In this document: positions 41,498 to 50,600 of the stretch, piece by piece
Numbering within the stretch: position 1 is the stretch's first letter
Layout: each line of letters starts with the position of its first letter
Assembly: GCF_037975235.1 (NCBI RefSeq)
Contig: NZ_CP150241.1
Span: 5,208,001-5,272,000 of the forward strand
Length of the DNA: 64,000 nt
Origin: Paenibacillus sp. FSL R5-0341
GTDB lineage: Bacteria > Bacillota > Bacilli > Paenibacillales > Paenibacillaceae
Direction of reading: 5' to 3'
Position numbers and translations under genes: made by a program
Notes under the pieces: model-generated
Told to the model about the DNA's origin: nothing
The model's input: only the letters and a program-made list of their open reading frames with translations
The model's database searches: none

Positions 41498-42229
41498 TTA
41501 GGGCAATTGTCCCTTCATGCGGACAGCTGCTTCCTGGAGCGAATCAAATGTACCTGCATCACTCCAGTATTTCTGCAAAATATCATATTCCAGTCCACCA
41601 GCAGACGCGTAGTGATTATTTACATCCGTGATTTCAAGCTCTCCGCGTGCAGACGGCGCGATGTTTTGAATCAGGTTAAATACGTGATCGTCATACATAT
41701 ATATGCCAGTTACACAATAAGAGGTCTTCGGCTGGCTTGGCTTCTCCTCAATGTACGAGATTCGCTCTGGATGCTGTGGATCAAAGACCGGCACCCCATA
41801 ACGTCGAGCATCATCCACTTCTTTGAGCAGAACTCGCGCTGTACCCGCCGGTTGCTGCATGTAGCGGTCCACATAAGGCTTCAAATCGTCGCTGAAGAGA
41901 TTATCCCCCAGAAGCACAACAAATTTTTCGCCAGGAAGGATAAAGGTCGTCGCCAGATCCAATGCTTCCGCAATCCCGCCTGCCTTTTCCTGAATGCGGT
42001 ACGTCAGCTTGACCCCATGATCTGCTCCGCCACCAAGATACTCTGTATATAACCCGGCGGAATGTTTGTTAATGACAATCAATATTTCATCAATGCCTGC
42101 CTGGCGGAGCCTGTCGATGCCATACATAATCATCGGATGTTTACCGACTGGAAGCAGATGTTTATTAATGAGCCGGGTCAGAGGATACAGTCTAGTTCCT
42201 GTTCCGCCGGCAAGAATTACACCTTTCAT
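41498..42229 (-). CDS. RmlA-like sugar-phosphate nucleotidylyltransferase
   Basis: A 243-residue nucleotidyltransferase. The N-terminus MKGVILAGGTGTRLYPLT contains the GGxGTRLxPLT signature, then NKHLLPVGKHPMI, VLLGDNLF (metal site), and IEEKPSQPKTSY. It matches glucose-1-phosphate thymidylyltransferase (RmlA) in its shorter, SpsI-like form and would make an NDP-sugar donor for the adjacent glycosyltransferases. It overlaps the upstream GT2 gene by four bases. The nucleotide and sugar are inferred. Confidence 0.9.
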   Translation of the reverse strand: MKGVILAGGTGTRLYPLTRLINKHLLPVGKHPMIMYGIDRLRQAGIDEILIVINKHSAGLYTEYLGGGADHGVKLTYRIQEKAGGIAEALDLATTFILPGEKFVVLLGDNLFSDDLKPYVDRYMQQPAGTARVLLKEVDDARRYGVPVFDPQHPERISYIEEKPSQPKTSYCVTGIYMYDDHVFNLIQNIAPSARGELEITDVNNHYASAGGLEYDILQKYWSDAGTFDSLQEAAVRMKGQLP

Positions 42230-42999
42230 TCCACATTCCCTCCTTCATCGGATATGTCCATATATTCAAGCGGATCGACATGCCATTTGCTCATAAAAAT
42301 CGAACGATTACGCTCAAGCAGCTGTTTCCACGCCACCGGATCTGTCTTCTGGAAGCTTGCACTTCCCTGATGATGCACAAGGACATCCCCGCATACCAGC
42401 AAGCGATAGCCTTGCAATCTTGCTCTATAACAATAATCGTCATCCTCATAGTGTCCCGGAGAGTACGCCTCGTCAAGCAGTCCAACCGATTCTATTACAC
42501 TTCGTTTCATCAGCATGCACAGACCGACAATCCGGCGTACGTCCCTCCATCTTGAAGAATCCGCAATATTGTTGGAATCAGCCAGTTCCTGAAAATGTTC
42601 CATGTTCCGAAACGCCAGTTCAATCTGCTGAATTCCGCTTGCATAATTCGTGACAGGACCCGTGATCCCAATACTTGGATCACTGTGTAGAGCCGTTCGC
42701 AGATTCTCCAGCCAACGATGCGTGACCGTAACATCATTGTTCAGCAGCAACAGCTCTTCCCCGCATGCTGCACGGAGTCCAGCGTTACACGCTGCCGGAA
42801 ATCCCCGATTGTCCGGGAACCTGACAAAACGAATTCGCTCCAGTGCACAATATTCAGCGGTTCCATCCGTCGAACCGTTATCCACAACGATAATTTCGTA
42901 TGACGCAGGATCGCCCGAGTATTGTCTGATGGCATCAATGCAGGGCCTGATCAGATCCAGCCCGTTGTACGTTGGGATAATTATACTGGTCAGGGTCAT
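42226..42999 (-). CDS. GT2 glycosyltransferase
   Basis: A compact GT2 enzyme of about 257 residues without the basic leader: LTSIIIPTYNGLDLI, IIVVDNGSTDGTAEY, LLNNDVTVTHRWLEN, PGHYEDDDYCYR. Its ATG at 42999 follows AGGAGG and overlaps the upstream gene by four bases, and its end overlaps rmlA-like by four bases, so translation is coupled through the operon. Such rhamnosyltransferase-like enzymes extend surface glycans. Confidence 0.9.
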   Translation of the reverse strand: MTLTSIIIPTYNGLDLIRPCIDAIRQYSGDPASYEIIVVDNGSTDGTAEYCALERIRFVRFPDNRGFPAACNAGLRAACGEELLLLNNDVTVTHRWLENLRTALHSDPSIGITGPVTNYASGIQQIELAFRNMEHFQELADSNNIADSSRWRDVRRIVGLCMLMKRSVIESVGLLDEAYSPGHYEDDDYCYRARLQGYRLLVCGDVLVHHQGSASFQKTDPVAWKQLLERNRSIFMSKWHVDPLEYMDISDEGGNVE

Positions 43000-44117
43000 C
43001 TGGCGTTCCTCCTGTAGGCCACTTCGGCACGAGAGAGCGTATGTGTCTGGGCTGTATCCCAACCTGTATCCAGCCAGGTAGTCAGCGCCTCCAGGTGATC
43101 TCCGATGATCAATCTGGCGACATCATTCCCACTCCCCGTGTTACCGGGACGCAAACGATTGGAACGAATAACATCCACCTGACTTGGTGCCGATACGCTC
43201 AGCCCATGCTGAATGGCGAGGCTTTGTGCCTTAGGTGGAACGGCCAGTGATGCTGGCTTCACGGTCTGAATCATACGACGAGACAACGCATGGGGCACGG
43301 CTGTCATGGAATTGGAACCAAGATCTGCCCTGCCTAAGGTTCGGTTCAGATATGCTTTGATTCGGCTTACCTCATCCTGCCCTGCAAACGGAGGAAGCAA
43401 GGACGTCAGATTATTCAACGCCACATCCTGTCCCCGATCCACCGCGAACAGAAAGGGTGCAAGCTGTTCCGCCGATACGACCATATCCCCATCCACAAAA
43501 AGGACCGTCTCCGCATCCGTCACCTTGGCTCCCAGGGACCGCCCCACATCATGCCCTGCCCGATCCGGTTCATATACGAGCGTAATTCCCGGCTGCCTTA
43601 ATACCTGCTTCAAGCTGTCATCCGTCGTTCCATTCAGTACCACAATGATATCTGTCAGAGGCAAACGTTTGAGTTGCAATAGCACCTGCCCCAGTGTACG
43701 TTCCTCATTGCAGGCACAGACAACGGCAGCAGCCGAATGGCGAAGGGGTAGCGGTACGATCTGGCATGAATATCCAGAAGTATGAGCATACCCTTGCATA
43801 AATGCCTTACCTGCGTTCAGAGCTACTTCTAGGTTGCTTAGCTCCGCAACATTCACCGCGTATGCATTCCACGCGTGGCGCGCATGTTTTTCTGACGCTG
43901 CGTTGTCCGCCTTCGCCTCGCTTCCTGCAAGTTGCCCTGCTTTCCACATCAAACGCAGATCCACCAGGCCAGCTTTGGATCGGTTTCTGCTCGTTTTTGG
44001 AGTAATCGACTGTTTCTTGTTTCCATGACGCTTGTTGATACGGCTGCTTCCTGTCGTCGTTCGTCTTCGTCTATTTGTTGTCCGTCTGCGGTGGACAATT
44101 CCCGAACGTCCCTTCAT
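42996..44117 (-). CDS. GT2 glycosyltransferase with basic leader
   Basis: A protein of about 373 residues. Its first 50 residues are highly basic (HRRRTTNRRRRTTTG, NKRHGNKK) and a weakly tetrad Ala/Gly stretch follows (WKAGQLAGSEAKAD). The GT2 core is AAVVCACNEERTLGQVL, IVVLNGTTDDSL, TVLFVDGDMVVSAEQL. The ending DHLEALTTWLDTGWDT resembles DHLAAIRWITDTLG of the neighbouring gene, so the two are paralogues. The start at 44117 was preferred because GGAGGTGAGG lies just before it. Confidence 0.85.
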   Translation of the reverse strand: MKGRSGIVHRRRTTNRRRRTTTGSSRINKRHGNKKQSITPKTSRNRSKAGLVDLRLMWKAGQLAGSEAKADNAASEKHARHAWNAYAVNVAELSNLEVALNAGKAFMQGYAHTSGYSCQIVPLPLRHSAAAVVCACNEERTLGQVLLQLKRLPLTDIIVVLNGTTDDSLKQVLRQPGITLVYEPDRAGHDVGRSLGAKVTDAETVLFVDGDMVVSAEQLAPFLFAVDRGQDVALNNLTSLLPPFAGQDEVSRIKAYLNRTLGRADLGSNSMTAVPHALSRRMIQTVKPASLAVPPKAQSLAIQHGLSVSAPSQVDVIRSNRLRPGNTGSGNDVARLIIGDHLEALTTWLDTGWDTAQTHTLSRAEVAYRRNAR

Positions 44118-44158
44118 TACCTCACCTCCAGCATGCTGCATCATCCGATGCGACATGC

Positions 44159-45115
44159 TTACCTCGCCAGGCTGCGAACACGTTGCAGATCGGTATGGCC
44201 TCCGCGGGGACCAAGCGTGTCCGTAATCCACCTGATTGCTGCCAGATGATCATTCAGCACCACTTGACTGAGCGGATCAGGCCCGCTTCGTTTCTTGATT
44301 CGAACGGCATTCAATCTGCCCACAGGTACGTGATGAACAGCGCGTACCCGGAGTCCGCCAATCACTGCTTTCGCTTGTGCGAGCGGCGGAACTTCAAGTG
44401 ATGTTATTCCGATGACCTCAAGTCCATGACGGCTTAATGCATGCGGAATAGCAGTCATCGAAGCCCCTCGGAGATCGGATCTGGCGAGTATGCTGTTTAA
44501 CATGTGTTTGGCCTCCACTACCGGATGAATGGGGCTGCGAGTTATCGGTCCATGGTAGTCGTTAAGTGCCACATCCGTTCCCTTCAGCACAGCCTGCACA
44601 TAAGGTGCAAGGTGCTCGGCAGGGATTGCAATATCTGCATCAGTGAACAGCAATACCTGACCGCGGGCCGCCGCTGCACCTACTTTTCGTCCTCCATCAT
44701 GCCCCAATGCTTCGGCATAAGTGAGTACTCGTGCCCCTGCACGTTTAGCTGCGTTAGCTGTACCATCTGTTGAACCATTAACAACGACAAGTACTTCAGC
44801 GTCACGACATATCCGCAGCGCTTCCCGAACGACGGCCCCAATTGTTTTCTCCTCATTCATAGCAGGGATAATGACCGAGAGCATAGGCCGCTGAGAATCG
44901 TCCCCATGCGGAGAGGTATCTCTTATGCCATTTTCGGCTTCATTCTTGGTCCCATCCTTTGCCTGTAGCATCTGCTGCTTGGGTGGAATAACGAACATAT
45001 AGGCCTTTGTACCCTTTTTCTGTCCAGACTTCAAACCTCGTTTCTTCAGCACTGTTTTTCCGCGTCTCACTTTCGATTGCGTTGCAAAACGTGCTTTAGT
45101 ACGGGTTTTACGCAA
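44159..45115 (-). CDS. GT2 glycosyltransferase with basic leader, first gene of glycan operon
   Basis: A protein of about 318 residues with a Lys/Arg-rich leader (KTRTKARFATQSKVRRGK, KKRGLKSGQKK), then LSVIIPAMNEEKTIGAVV, VLVVVNGSTDGTAN, LLFTDADIAIPAEHL. It ends in DHLAAIRWITDTLGPRGGHTDL, matching the downstream paralogue. The start is ambiguous: TTG at 45115 or GTG at 45118, both well spaced from GGGAGG; an ATG at 45133 overlaps the RBS. A SigK-like -10 motif lies about 50 bp upstream. Confidence 0.85.
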   Translation of the reverse strand: MRKTRTKARFATQSKVRRGKTVLKKRGLKSGQKKGTKAYMFVIPPKQQMLQAKDGTKNEAENGIRDTSPHGDDSQRPMLSVIIPAMNEEKTIGAVVREALRICRDAEVLVVVNGSTDGTANAAKRAGARVLTYAEALGHDGGRKVGAAAARGQVLLFTDADIAIPAEHLAPYVQAVLKGTDVALNDYHGPITRSPIHPVVEAKHMLNSILARSDLRGASMTAIPHALSRHGLEVIGITSLEVPPLAQAKAVIGGLRVRAVHHVPVGRLNAVRIKKRSGPDPLSQVVLNDHLAAIRWITDTLGPRGGHTDLQRVRSLAR

Positions 45116-45164
45116 CACTTTCACCTCCCGCATTCAATCATGAGCATGCCAAGGGAGTACACGT

Positions 45165-45173
45165 TATTCTATG
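45165..45173 (-). promoter_or_regulatory. SigK-like -10 (CATAGAATA) before glycan operon
   Basis: CATAGAATA on the minus strand fits the mother-cell SigK -10 pattern CATAnnnTA. The same nine bases occur at 51970-51978 in front of the YheC/YheD gene. No convincing -35 AC motif was found. Confidence 0.35.
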
Positions 45174-45896
45174 TATTCGTGGAGCAGTGGAAACGGCGTA
45201 TGTCCTTGCACCAAGCAGGTTCTCTCTGCGAATCAGGGGGGACAAGCCTTCCTTTTAGACAAAATACGTCAAAATATGCGTAAAACGCTACCTCTCCCCT
45301 ACTTCAGACACAATTTTAGAAAAAAGCCAAATTTGCATCTTTTCCAAAGTTTTACACTGTGATAATATACGATCCAAGCAGTTTTATTTACAAAAATAAC
45401 CTTGTAAGGAACACAAGTTCCCTATCTTCTTCTTTAACTATTTATTGACCTTAGGTTAGTTATTTAGTTATTGATGATGCATTTGCAAAACATGTTTAGT
45501 TATTTGTGTTTCTGATCTTGAGAGGAGTGATGCTGTTCAAAACATACTGCCATTGTCATTTACGTAAACCCGGAATGAACAACCCAGTTTTCCGTGAACA
45601 CACCTTCTACCTGCGCAATTGGACAACCCCCGGCTTCTGAAAGAGGAACACAATGGACGATTAAGCCTTCGGGCTGAACCGAATAAACGGTAATCCTTTG
45701 GGTTGTGTTGATCACTCCCCAAGCCAAGGCCCAACCGATTTTGTTCCAATCGTTTCTTGTCTCATTCCACGCTTCAGGTTCAGCCCCACGCTCCGCGCTG
45801 CCCAAGTTGCAGACGGAATCCCAACCGAGATTGGCATGATTATGAAATTGATTCATTTTTCCAAAAAAAATAAGTTTGAGAATGGGAGAGTTTACT
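45174..45896. other. Long intergenic region before the protease gene
   Basis: About 720 bp with no confident gene. It holds the upstream edge of the glycan operon, a TTGACC (45445-45450) that could be a -35, two TTAGTTATTT direct repeats around 45455-45510, and a possible minus-strand ORF (45560-45856) described separately. AT-rich sequence from 45270 to 45530 suits a regulated promoter for the protease gene. Confidence 0.5.
45560..45856 (-). CDS. Possible small ORF, function unknown
   Basis: A 98-residue frame beginning MNQFHNHANLGWDS with a normal-looking composition (several Trp, Val, Glu: DWNKIGWALAWG, QVEGVFTENWVV). GC content is close to that of real genes in the window, unlike the AT-rich DNA beside it. 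The RBS is weak and its promoter would have to lie inside the protease gene. It may be a gene fragment or chance. I have no family for it. Confidence 0.25.
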   Translation of the reverse strand: MNQFHNHANLGWDSVCNLGSAERGAEPEAWNETRNDWNKIGWALAWGVINTTQRITVYSVQPEGLIVHCVPLSEAGGCPIAQVEGVFTENWVVHSGFT

Positions 45897-47462
45897 ATGA
45901 AATTTGCCAAAGTTATGCCAACAATTCTTGGAGGAGCTCTTTTGCTCGCTTCCGTATCCTCTGCTACTGCAGCTCCAGTGTCTGATCAATCCATTCCACT
46001 TCAGGCCCCTTATGCCTCTGAGGAGGGTATTCCATTGAGCAGTGGAACAGATGACACCATCTTCAATTACCTTGGACAACAGGAACAATTCCTGAATTCC
46101 GATGTGAGATCCCAGCTCAAAATTGTCAAAAGAAATACCGATACCGCTGGCGTAAGACACTTCCGTTTGAAACAGTATATTAAAGGTATCCCGGTCTATG
46201 GTGCAGAACAGACGATCCACCTGGACAAAACCGGAGCCGTGAGTTCCGCGCTTGGCGATCTGCCACCAATTGAAGAGCAAGCTATTCCGAATGATGGTGT
46301 AGCCGAGATCAGCCGAGAAGACGCGATCCGCATTGCAACCGAAGAAGCAACCTCCCGTATTGGAGAGCTTGGTGCAGCGGAAATCACACCTCAAGCTGAA
46401 TTGAACATCTATCATCATGAAGAAGATGGTCAGACTTATCTGGTTTATATCACGGAAGTTAACGTGCTTGAACCTGCCCCTCTGCGGACCAAGTATTTCG
46501 TAAACGCAGTGGATGGCAATATCGTATCCCAGTTTGACCTCATTAACTTTGCCACTGGAACAGGTACGGGTGTGCTTGGTGATACCAAAACCCTGACAAC
46601 CACCCAATCCGGCAGCACCTTCCAACTGAAAGATACCACTCGCGGTAATGGCATCCAAACGTACACGGCGAACAATGGCTCTTCGCTGCCAGGTACCCTG
46701 CTTACGGATTCAGATAATGTATGGACCGATCGTGCAGGTGTAGATGCTCATGCTTATGCTGCTGCCACGTATGATTTCTACAAAAACAAATTTAACCGTA
46801 ACGGCATTAATGGTAACGGATTGTTGATCAGATCCACTGTGCATTACGGCTCCAATTACAATAACGCCTTCTGGAACGGGGCACAGATTGTCTTTGGTGA
46901 TGGAGACGGAACGACGTTCCGATCCCTGTCCGGTGATCTGGATGTTGTGGGTCATGAATTGACACATGGTGTTATTGAGTACACAGCCAATCTGGAATAT
47001 CGCAATGAACCAGGTGCACTCAACGAAGCCTTTGCCGATATTTTCGGCAATACGATCCAAAGCAAAAACTGGCTGCTCGGTGATGATATCTACACACCTA
47101 ACATTCCAGGAGACGCGCTCCGCTCCCTGTCCAACCCTACATTGTATGGTCAACCTGACAAATACAGTGATCGCTACACAGGTACACAGGATAACGGTGG
47201 TGTGCATATCAACAGTGGTATCATTAACAAAGCCTATTTCCTCGCAGCTCAAGGCGGAACACACAATGGTGTGACGGTTACTGGAATCGGCCGGGATAAA
47301 GCGATCCAAATTTTCTACAGCACATTGGTGAACTACCTGACGCCAACGTCCAAATTTGCAGCTGCCAAGACAGCTACCATTCAAGCTGCCAAAGATCTGT
47401 ACGGAGCAACTTCCGCTGAAGCGACTGCCATTACCAAAGCGTATCAAGCTGTAGGCCTGTAA
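45897..47462 (+). CDS. Secreted neutral metalloprotease, M4 (thermolysin/bacillolysin)
   Basis: A 521-residue precursor. The signal peptide (FAKVMPTILGGALLLASVSSATAA) is followed by an FTP/PepSY propeptide (LKQYIKGIPVYGAEQTI, EDAIRIATEEA), and a mature domain starting around residue 205-220. The catalytic zinc motif is HELTH at 353-357 with the third ligand Glu377 in NEAFADIF, exactly 20 residues after the second His as in thermolysin. The active-site His region is GGVHINSGIINKAYFLAAQGG. The start at 45897 is preceded by GGGAGAG. It is exported to degrade extracellular protein. Confidence 0.95.
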   Translation: MKFAKVMPTILGGALLLASVSSATAAPVSDQSIPLQAPYASEEGIPLSSGTDDTIFNYLGQQEQFLNSDVRSQLKIVKRNTDTAGVRHFRLKQYIKGIPVYGAEQTIHLDKTGAVSSALGDLPPIEEQAIPNDGVAEISREDAIRIATEEATSRIGELGAAEITPQAELNIYHHEEDGQTYLVYITEVNVLEPAPLRTKYFVNAVDGNIVSQFDLINFATGTGTGVLGDTKTLTTTQSGSTFQLKDTTRGNGIQTYTANNGSSLPGTLLTDSDNVWTDRAGVDAHAYAAATYDFYKNKFNRNGINGNGLLIRSTVHYGSNYNNAFWNGAQIVFGDGDGTTFRSLSGDLDVVGHELTHGVIEYTANLEYRNEPGALNEAFADIFGNTIQSKNWLLGDDIYTPNIPGDALRSLSNPTLYGQPDKYSDRYTGTQDNGGVHINSGIINKAYFLAAQGGTHNGVTVTGIGRDKAIQIFYSTLVNYLTPTSKFAAAKTATIQAAKDLYGATSAEATAITKAYQAVGL

Positions 47463-47568
47463 AACTTACTTTAATTCTTGTGGTTAAACTTATAATGAAC
47501 TCATTTTAAATTGTAACGAAACGTTCAGACACCCCTCACCGTCCGAACGGATCAAGCTTATCTCATGC

Positions 47569-47606
47569 AAAAGCGGTGTCCCGGACAACTCTGGGCACCG
47601 CTTTTG
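47569..47606 (+). terminator. Terminator after M4 protease gene
   Basis: AAAAGCGGTG pairs with CACCGCTTTT across a 14-base loop and is followed by GTCATTT. It also marks the boundary with the convergent repeat-protein gene. Confidence 0.8.
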
Positions 47607-47636
47607 TCATTTATCTTTTATTTATATAAGGCTGTA

Positions 47637-50600
47637 TTATGCTTGCGAAGGTCCTGCAGCAATCCATGACAACAATCCGTACGTATGCTTGCAATCTGCC
47701 GTACGTGACACTTCCAGTACCGCTTCATCCTCACTCTGCGAGAGAAGAGATACCTGAAATCCCCGGTCATTGCTCATGGCTACAATCACATAATGTTCTG
47801 AAGCAAATGACTCTTCAAACACAACGGTTACCTCTGTGCATGCTTCACTCTCTGGCAGTACAAAAGCTTCCATTCCAAATTGCTGTACCACAGGTTGCTT
47901 GCTTACGCTACGAACTGGCTGGAAGGACAAATGTTTGGCCTGAACTGCGCCCGATTGCAGCTGGTTGCTGCCCACGGCATCATCACACAGATGCTCCTGT
48001 GTAATGGATTGAGGTTCTGGATTATACTCCACTTGAACAGCATATCCTGACGACGTTTCGACTGAATCAACAACGGATTGAGTCCTTTCATCTGTTACAG
48101 ATTCCGCAATTTCTTCTGTCCATTCTGTAGAGAATTCAGCCCCGGCTTGAGCCTCTTGCTGATCATATTGATTTTCAAATTCAGGCTGTGTCTGTTGATC
48201 CTGCAGTTCCAGTACACCAGCCAGCGCATTCGTTGCTGTCTCATTACCGATATCCAGTCCAAACAGTGCTTCATTGTCCAGACCTACCGACTGCATAAGC
48301 TGCTGAACCTCCAGCATTGCTTCCTGCCTTTTCAGCTCTGCCAGTTGCTCCAGTGTATCTGCACTCACCTGACGAATGGCATTCCAGATCTCTTCACTTA
48401 GATGTGCCGTACCCACAATACCTGCATTCAAATGACTGGAAGTGATACTTTGATCACTTAATTTGCTGCCATCAATCGCTCGGTCAGCCAAATGCACAGC
48501 GGATATCGCTCCTGGAGCTAATTTACTGCCATCCACACTACCATCTGCCAATTTGGAACCCGCTACTGCTCCATCCTGGAGGTTAACCGTACCTACCGCG
48601 TCCTCTTCCAAGTGAAGCGCACCAATACTTCCCTCTTGAATGTGATCCGCACGGATTGCGCCTTCTTCAATATGAGAAGATTGCACACTTTCGTCTGCAA
48701 GATGAACACTTGATACCGCACCCTCGGCTAATTTGCTGCCATCGATCGCATGGTCAGCCAAATGCACAGAAGATATCGCGCCTGCGGCCAGTTTACTACC
48801 ATCCACACTACCGTCAGCGAGTTTGGAATCCGTTACTGCTCCATCCTGAAGATGCTCCGTGCTTACCGCTTCCTCTTCCAAGTGAAGCGCACCAATACTT
48901 CCCTCTTGAATGTGATCCGCACGGATCGCTCCTTCTTCGATGTGAATCGATTGCACACTTTCATATGCCAGATGTCTGCTCGATATCGCACCCGCAGCTA
49001 TTTTTGTTCCGTCTACACCGCCTGTCGCCAGTTTAGATCGGGTCACGGATTCTTCCTGTAAAATAATCGTACTCACCGATTCTTCTTCCAGATGAGAAGT
49101 ACCAATGCTCCGCTCCTGAATGTGGTGAGGAAGGATCGCCCCATCCTGCACATGGCGGGATTGTACCGCTCCTTGCTGAAGATGATTTGCGCCAAGCGCC
49201 TCCGCCTGAAGATGCAGTCCACTGATCAGACCTGGTTGCAGATGTGCTTCCGTTACGGATAAAGGCGCCAGATGATCTGTTTGCACAGAGGATGGCGTGA
49301 GATGTTGTGATGTTATTGCCTGCCCTACGATATGATCTCCATGAATAATGTCTTCTTTCAGATGTTGGGAGTTCACGACCTGAGCAGCCAAATGATCCGA
49401 TGTTACACTTCCTCCAGCCAGATGAATGGAATCGACCGAACCAGGCTGAAGGTGATCACTGCTTACCGCACCATGCTGTAATTCCACTCCAGTTACCGAA
49501 TCTGCTGCCAGATGCTCTGAAGACAACGTACCTTGCCGCAGTTTGTTGCCTGTAATACTGCCATCTGCAAACAACTCCGGCGACCGGATCTCATCAGCCA
49601 GATGCTCCAGGGAAACGGCATGTTGCTTCAGATGATAACCACGAATCGTTCCGGCAGGAATATGCTTGGCGACGATACTTTCAGCCAGGATTTTAGAAGA
49701 AGTAACACTGCCATCGGCCAGTTTCGCTGATGTAACTGCCAAGTCAGCCAGTTTGTCAGTAGAGACACTCTCTGGTGAAAGTTTAGGAGAAGTAACCGCA
49801 TGGTCCGTCAGATGCGGCGGGAAAATGGACCCTCCAGCCAATTGGGCTGAGGTCACACTGCCCGGGGCCATTTTATCCGTAGTGATTGCACCGCGAGACA
49901 CCGCCTCCGTATGAACACTGCCCGGTTGAAGATGGGGTGTGCTCACCGAGTGCTCCGTAAGGTGCTCGGACTTCACAGAATAAGGTCTCAGTGCTTCGGA
50001 ACCTACACTGCCTTGAGCCAGATGCGCACCTGTAACACCTCCATTCGCGAGATGGGTCGATGTTACGCTGCCCGGAGCCAATGCTTTGCTTATGACAGAG
50101 GCAGGCCCCAGTTTCTCGGCTGTAACACTGGTATCCGCGAGCTTCGCACTTGTTACCGCTCCGTCCTGCAATTCAAATGTACCTACGGATGACTCGGCCA
50201 AGTGCTTCTCCAGCACGACACCTTCGCCCAAAGCCTCAGCAGACACACTTCCCGCGGAGAAATGAGAAGCTTCAATGCTTCCACTAGCAATATGAATCGA
50301 GTGAATGGCTGAATTATCCACATGCACAGGGGTTATGCCTCGATTCGCGATATGCTCTGCACGAATGGACCCTTTGGCCAGATGTTTACCTTGTACGGCT
50401 TCATCGGCAATTTTGGAAGCAATGATGCTCTGGTCAGCGATCTTGGAAGCCGTAATGGCCTGTTCCAGCAATTTCGCTGTTCCGACAGACTGGTCTGCCA
50501 GCTTGCTGCTGTTGACCGCACTATCCACCAGATGCTCACTGCTTATTTCTCCATGCCCAATCTGCTCGCTGCCTATAGCGAGCGCTCGAATCTGAGCGGA

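Noticed and set aside
40581..41631. Long plus-strand ORFs opposite the GT-D gene
   Set aside because: High GC removes stop codons on all frames; no motifs, and the minus strand has the GT-D domain.
46710..47447. 245-residue minus-strand ORF opposite the M4 protease
   Set aside because: It is a shadow of the well-supported protease frame; no RBS, no family-like motifs.
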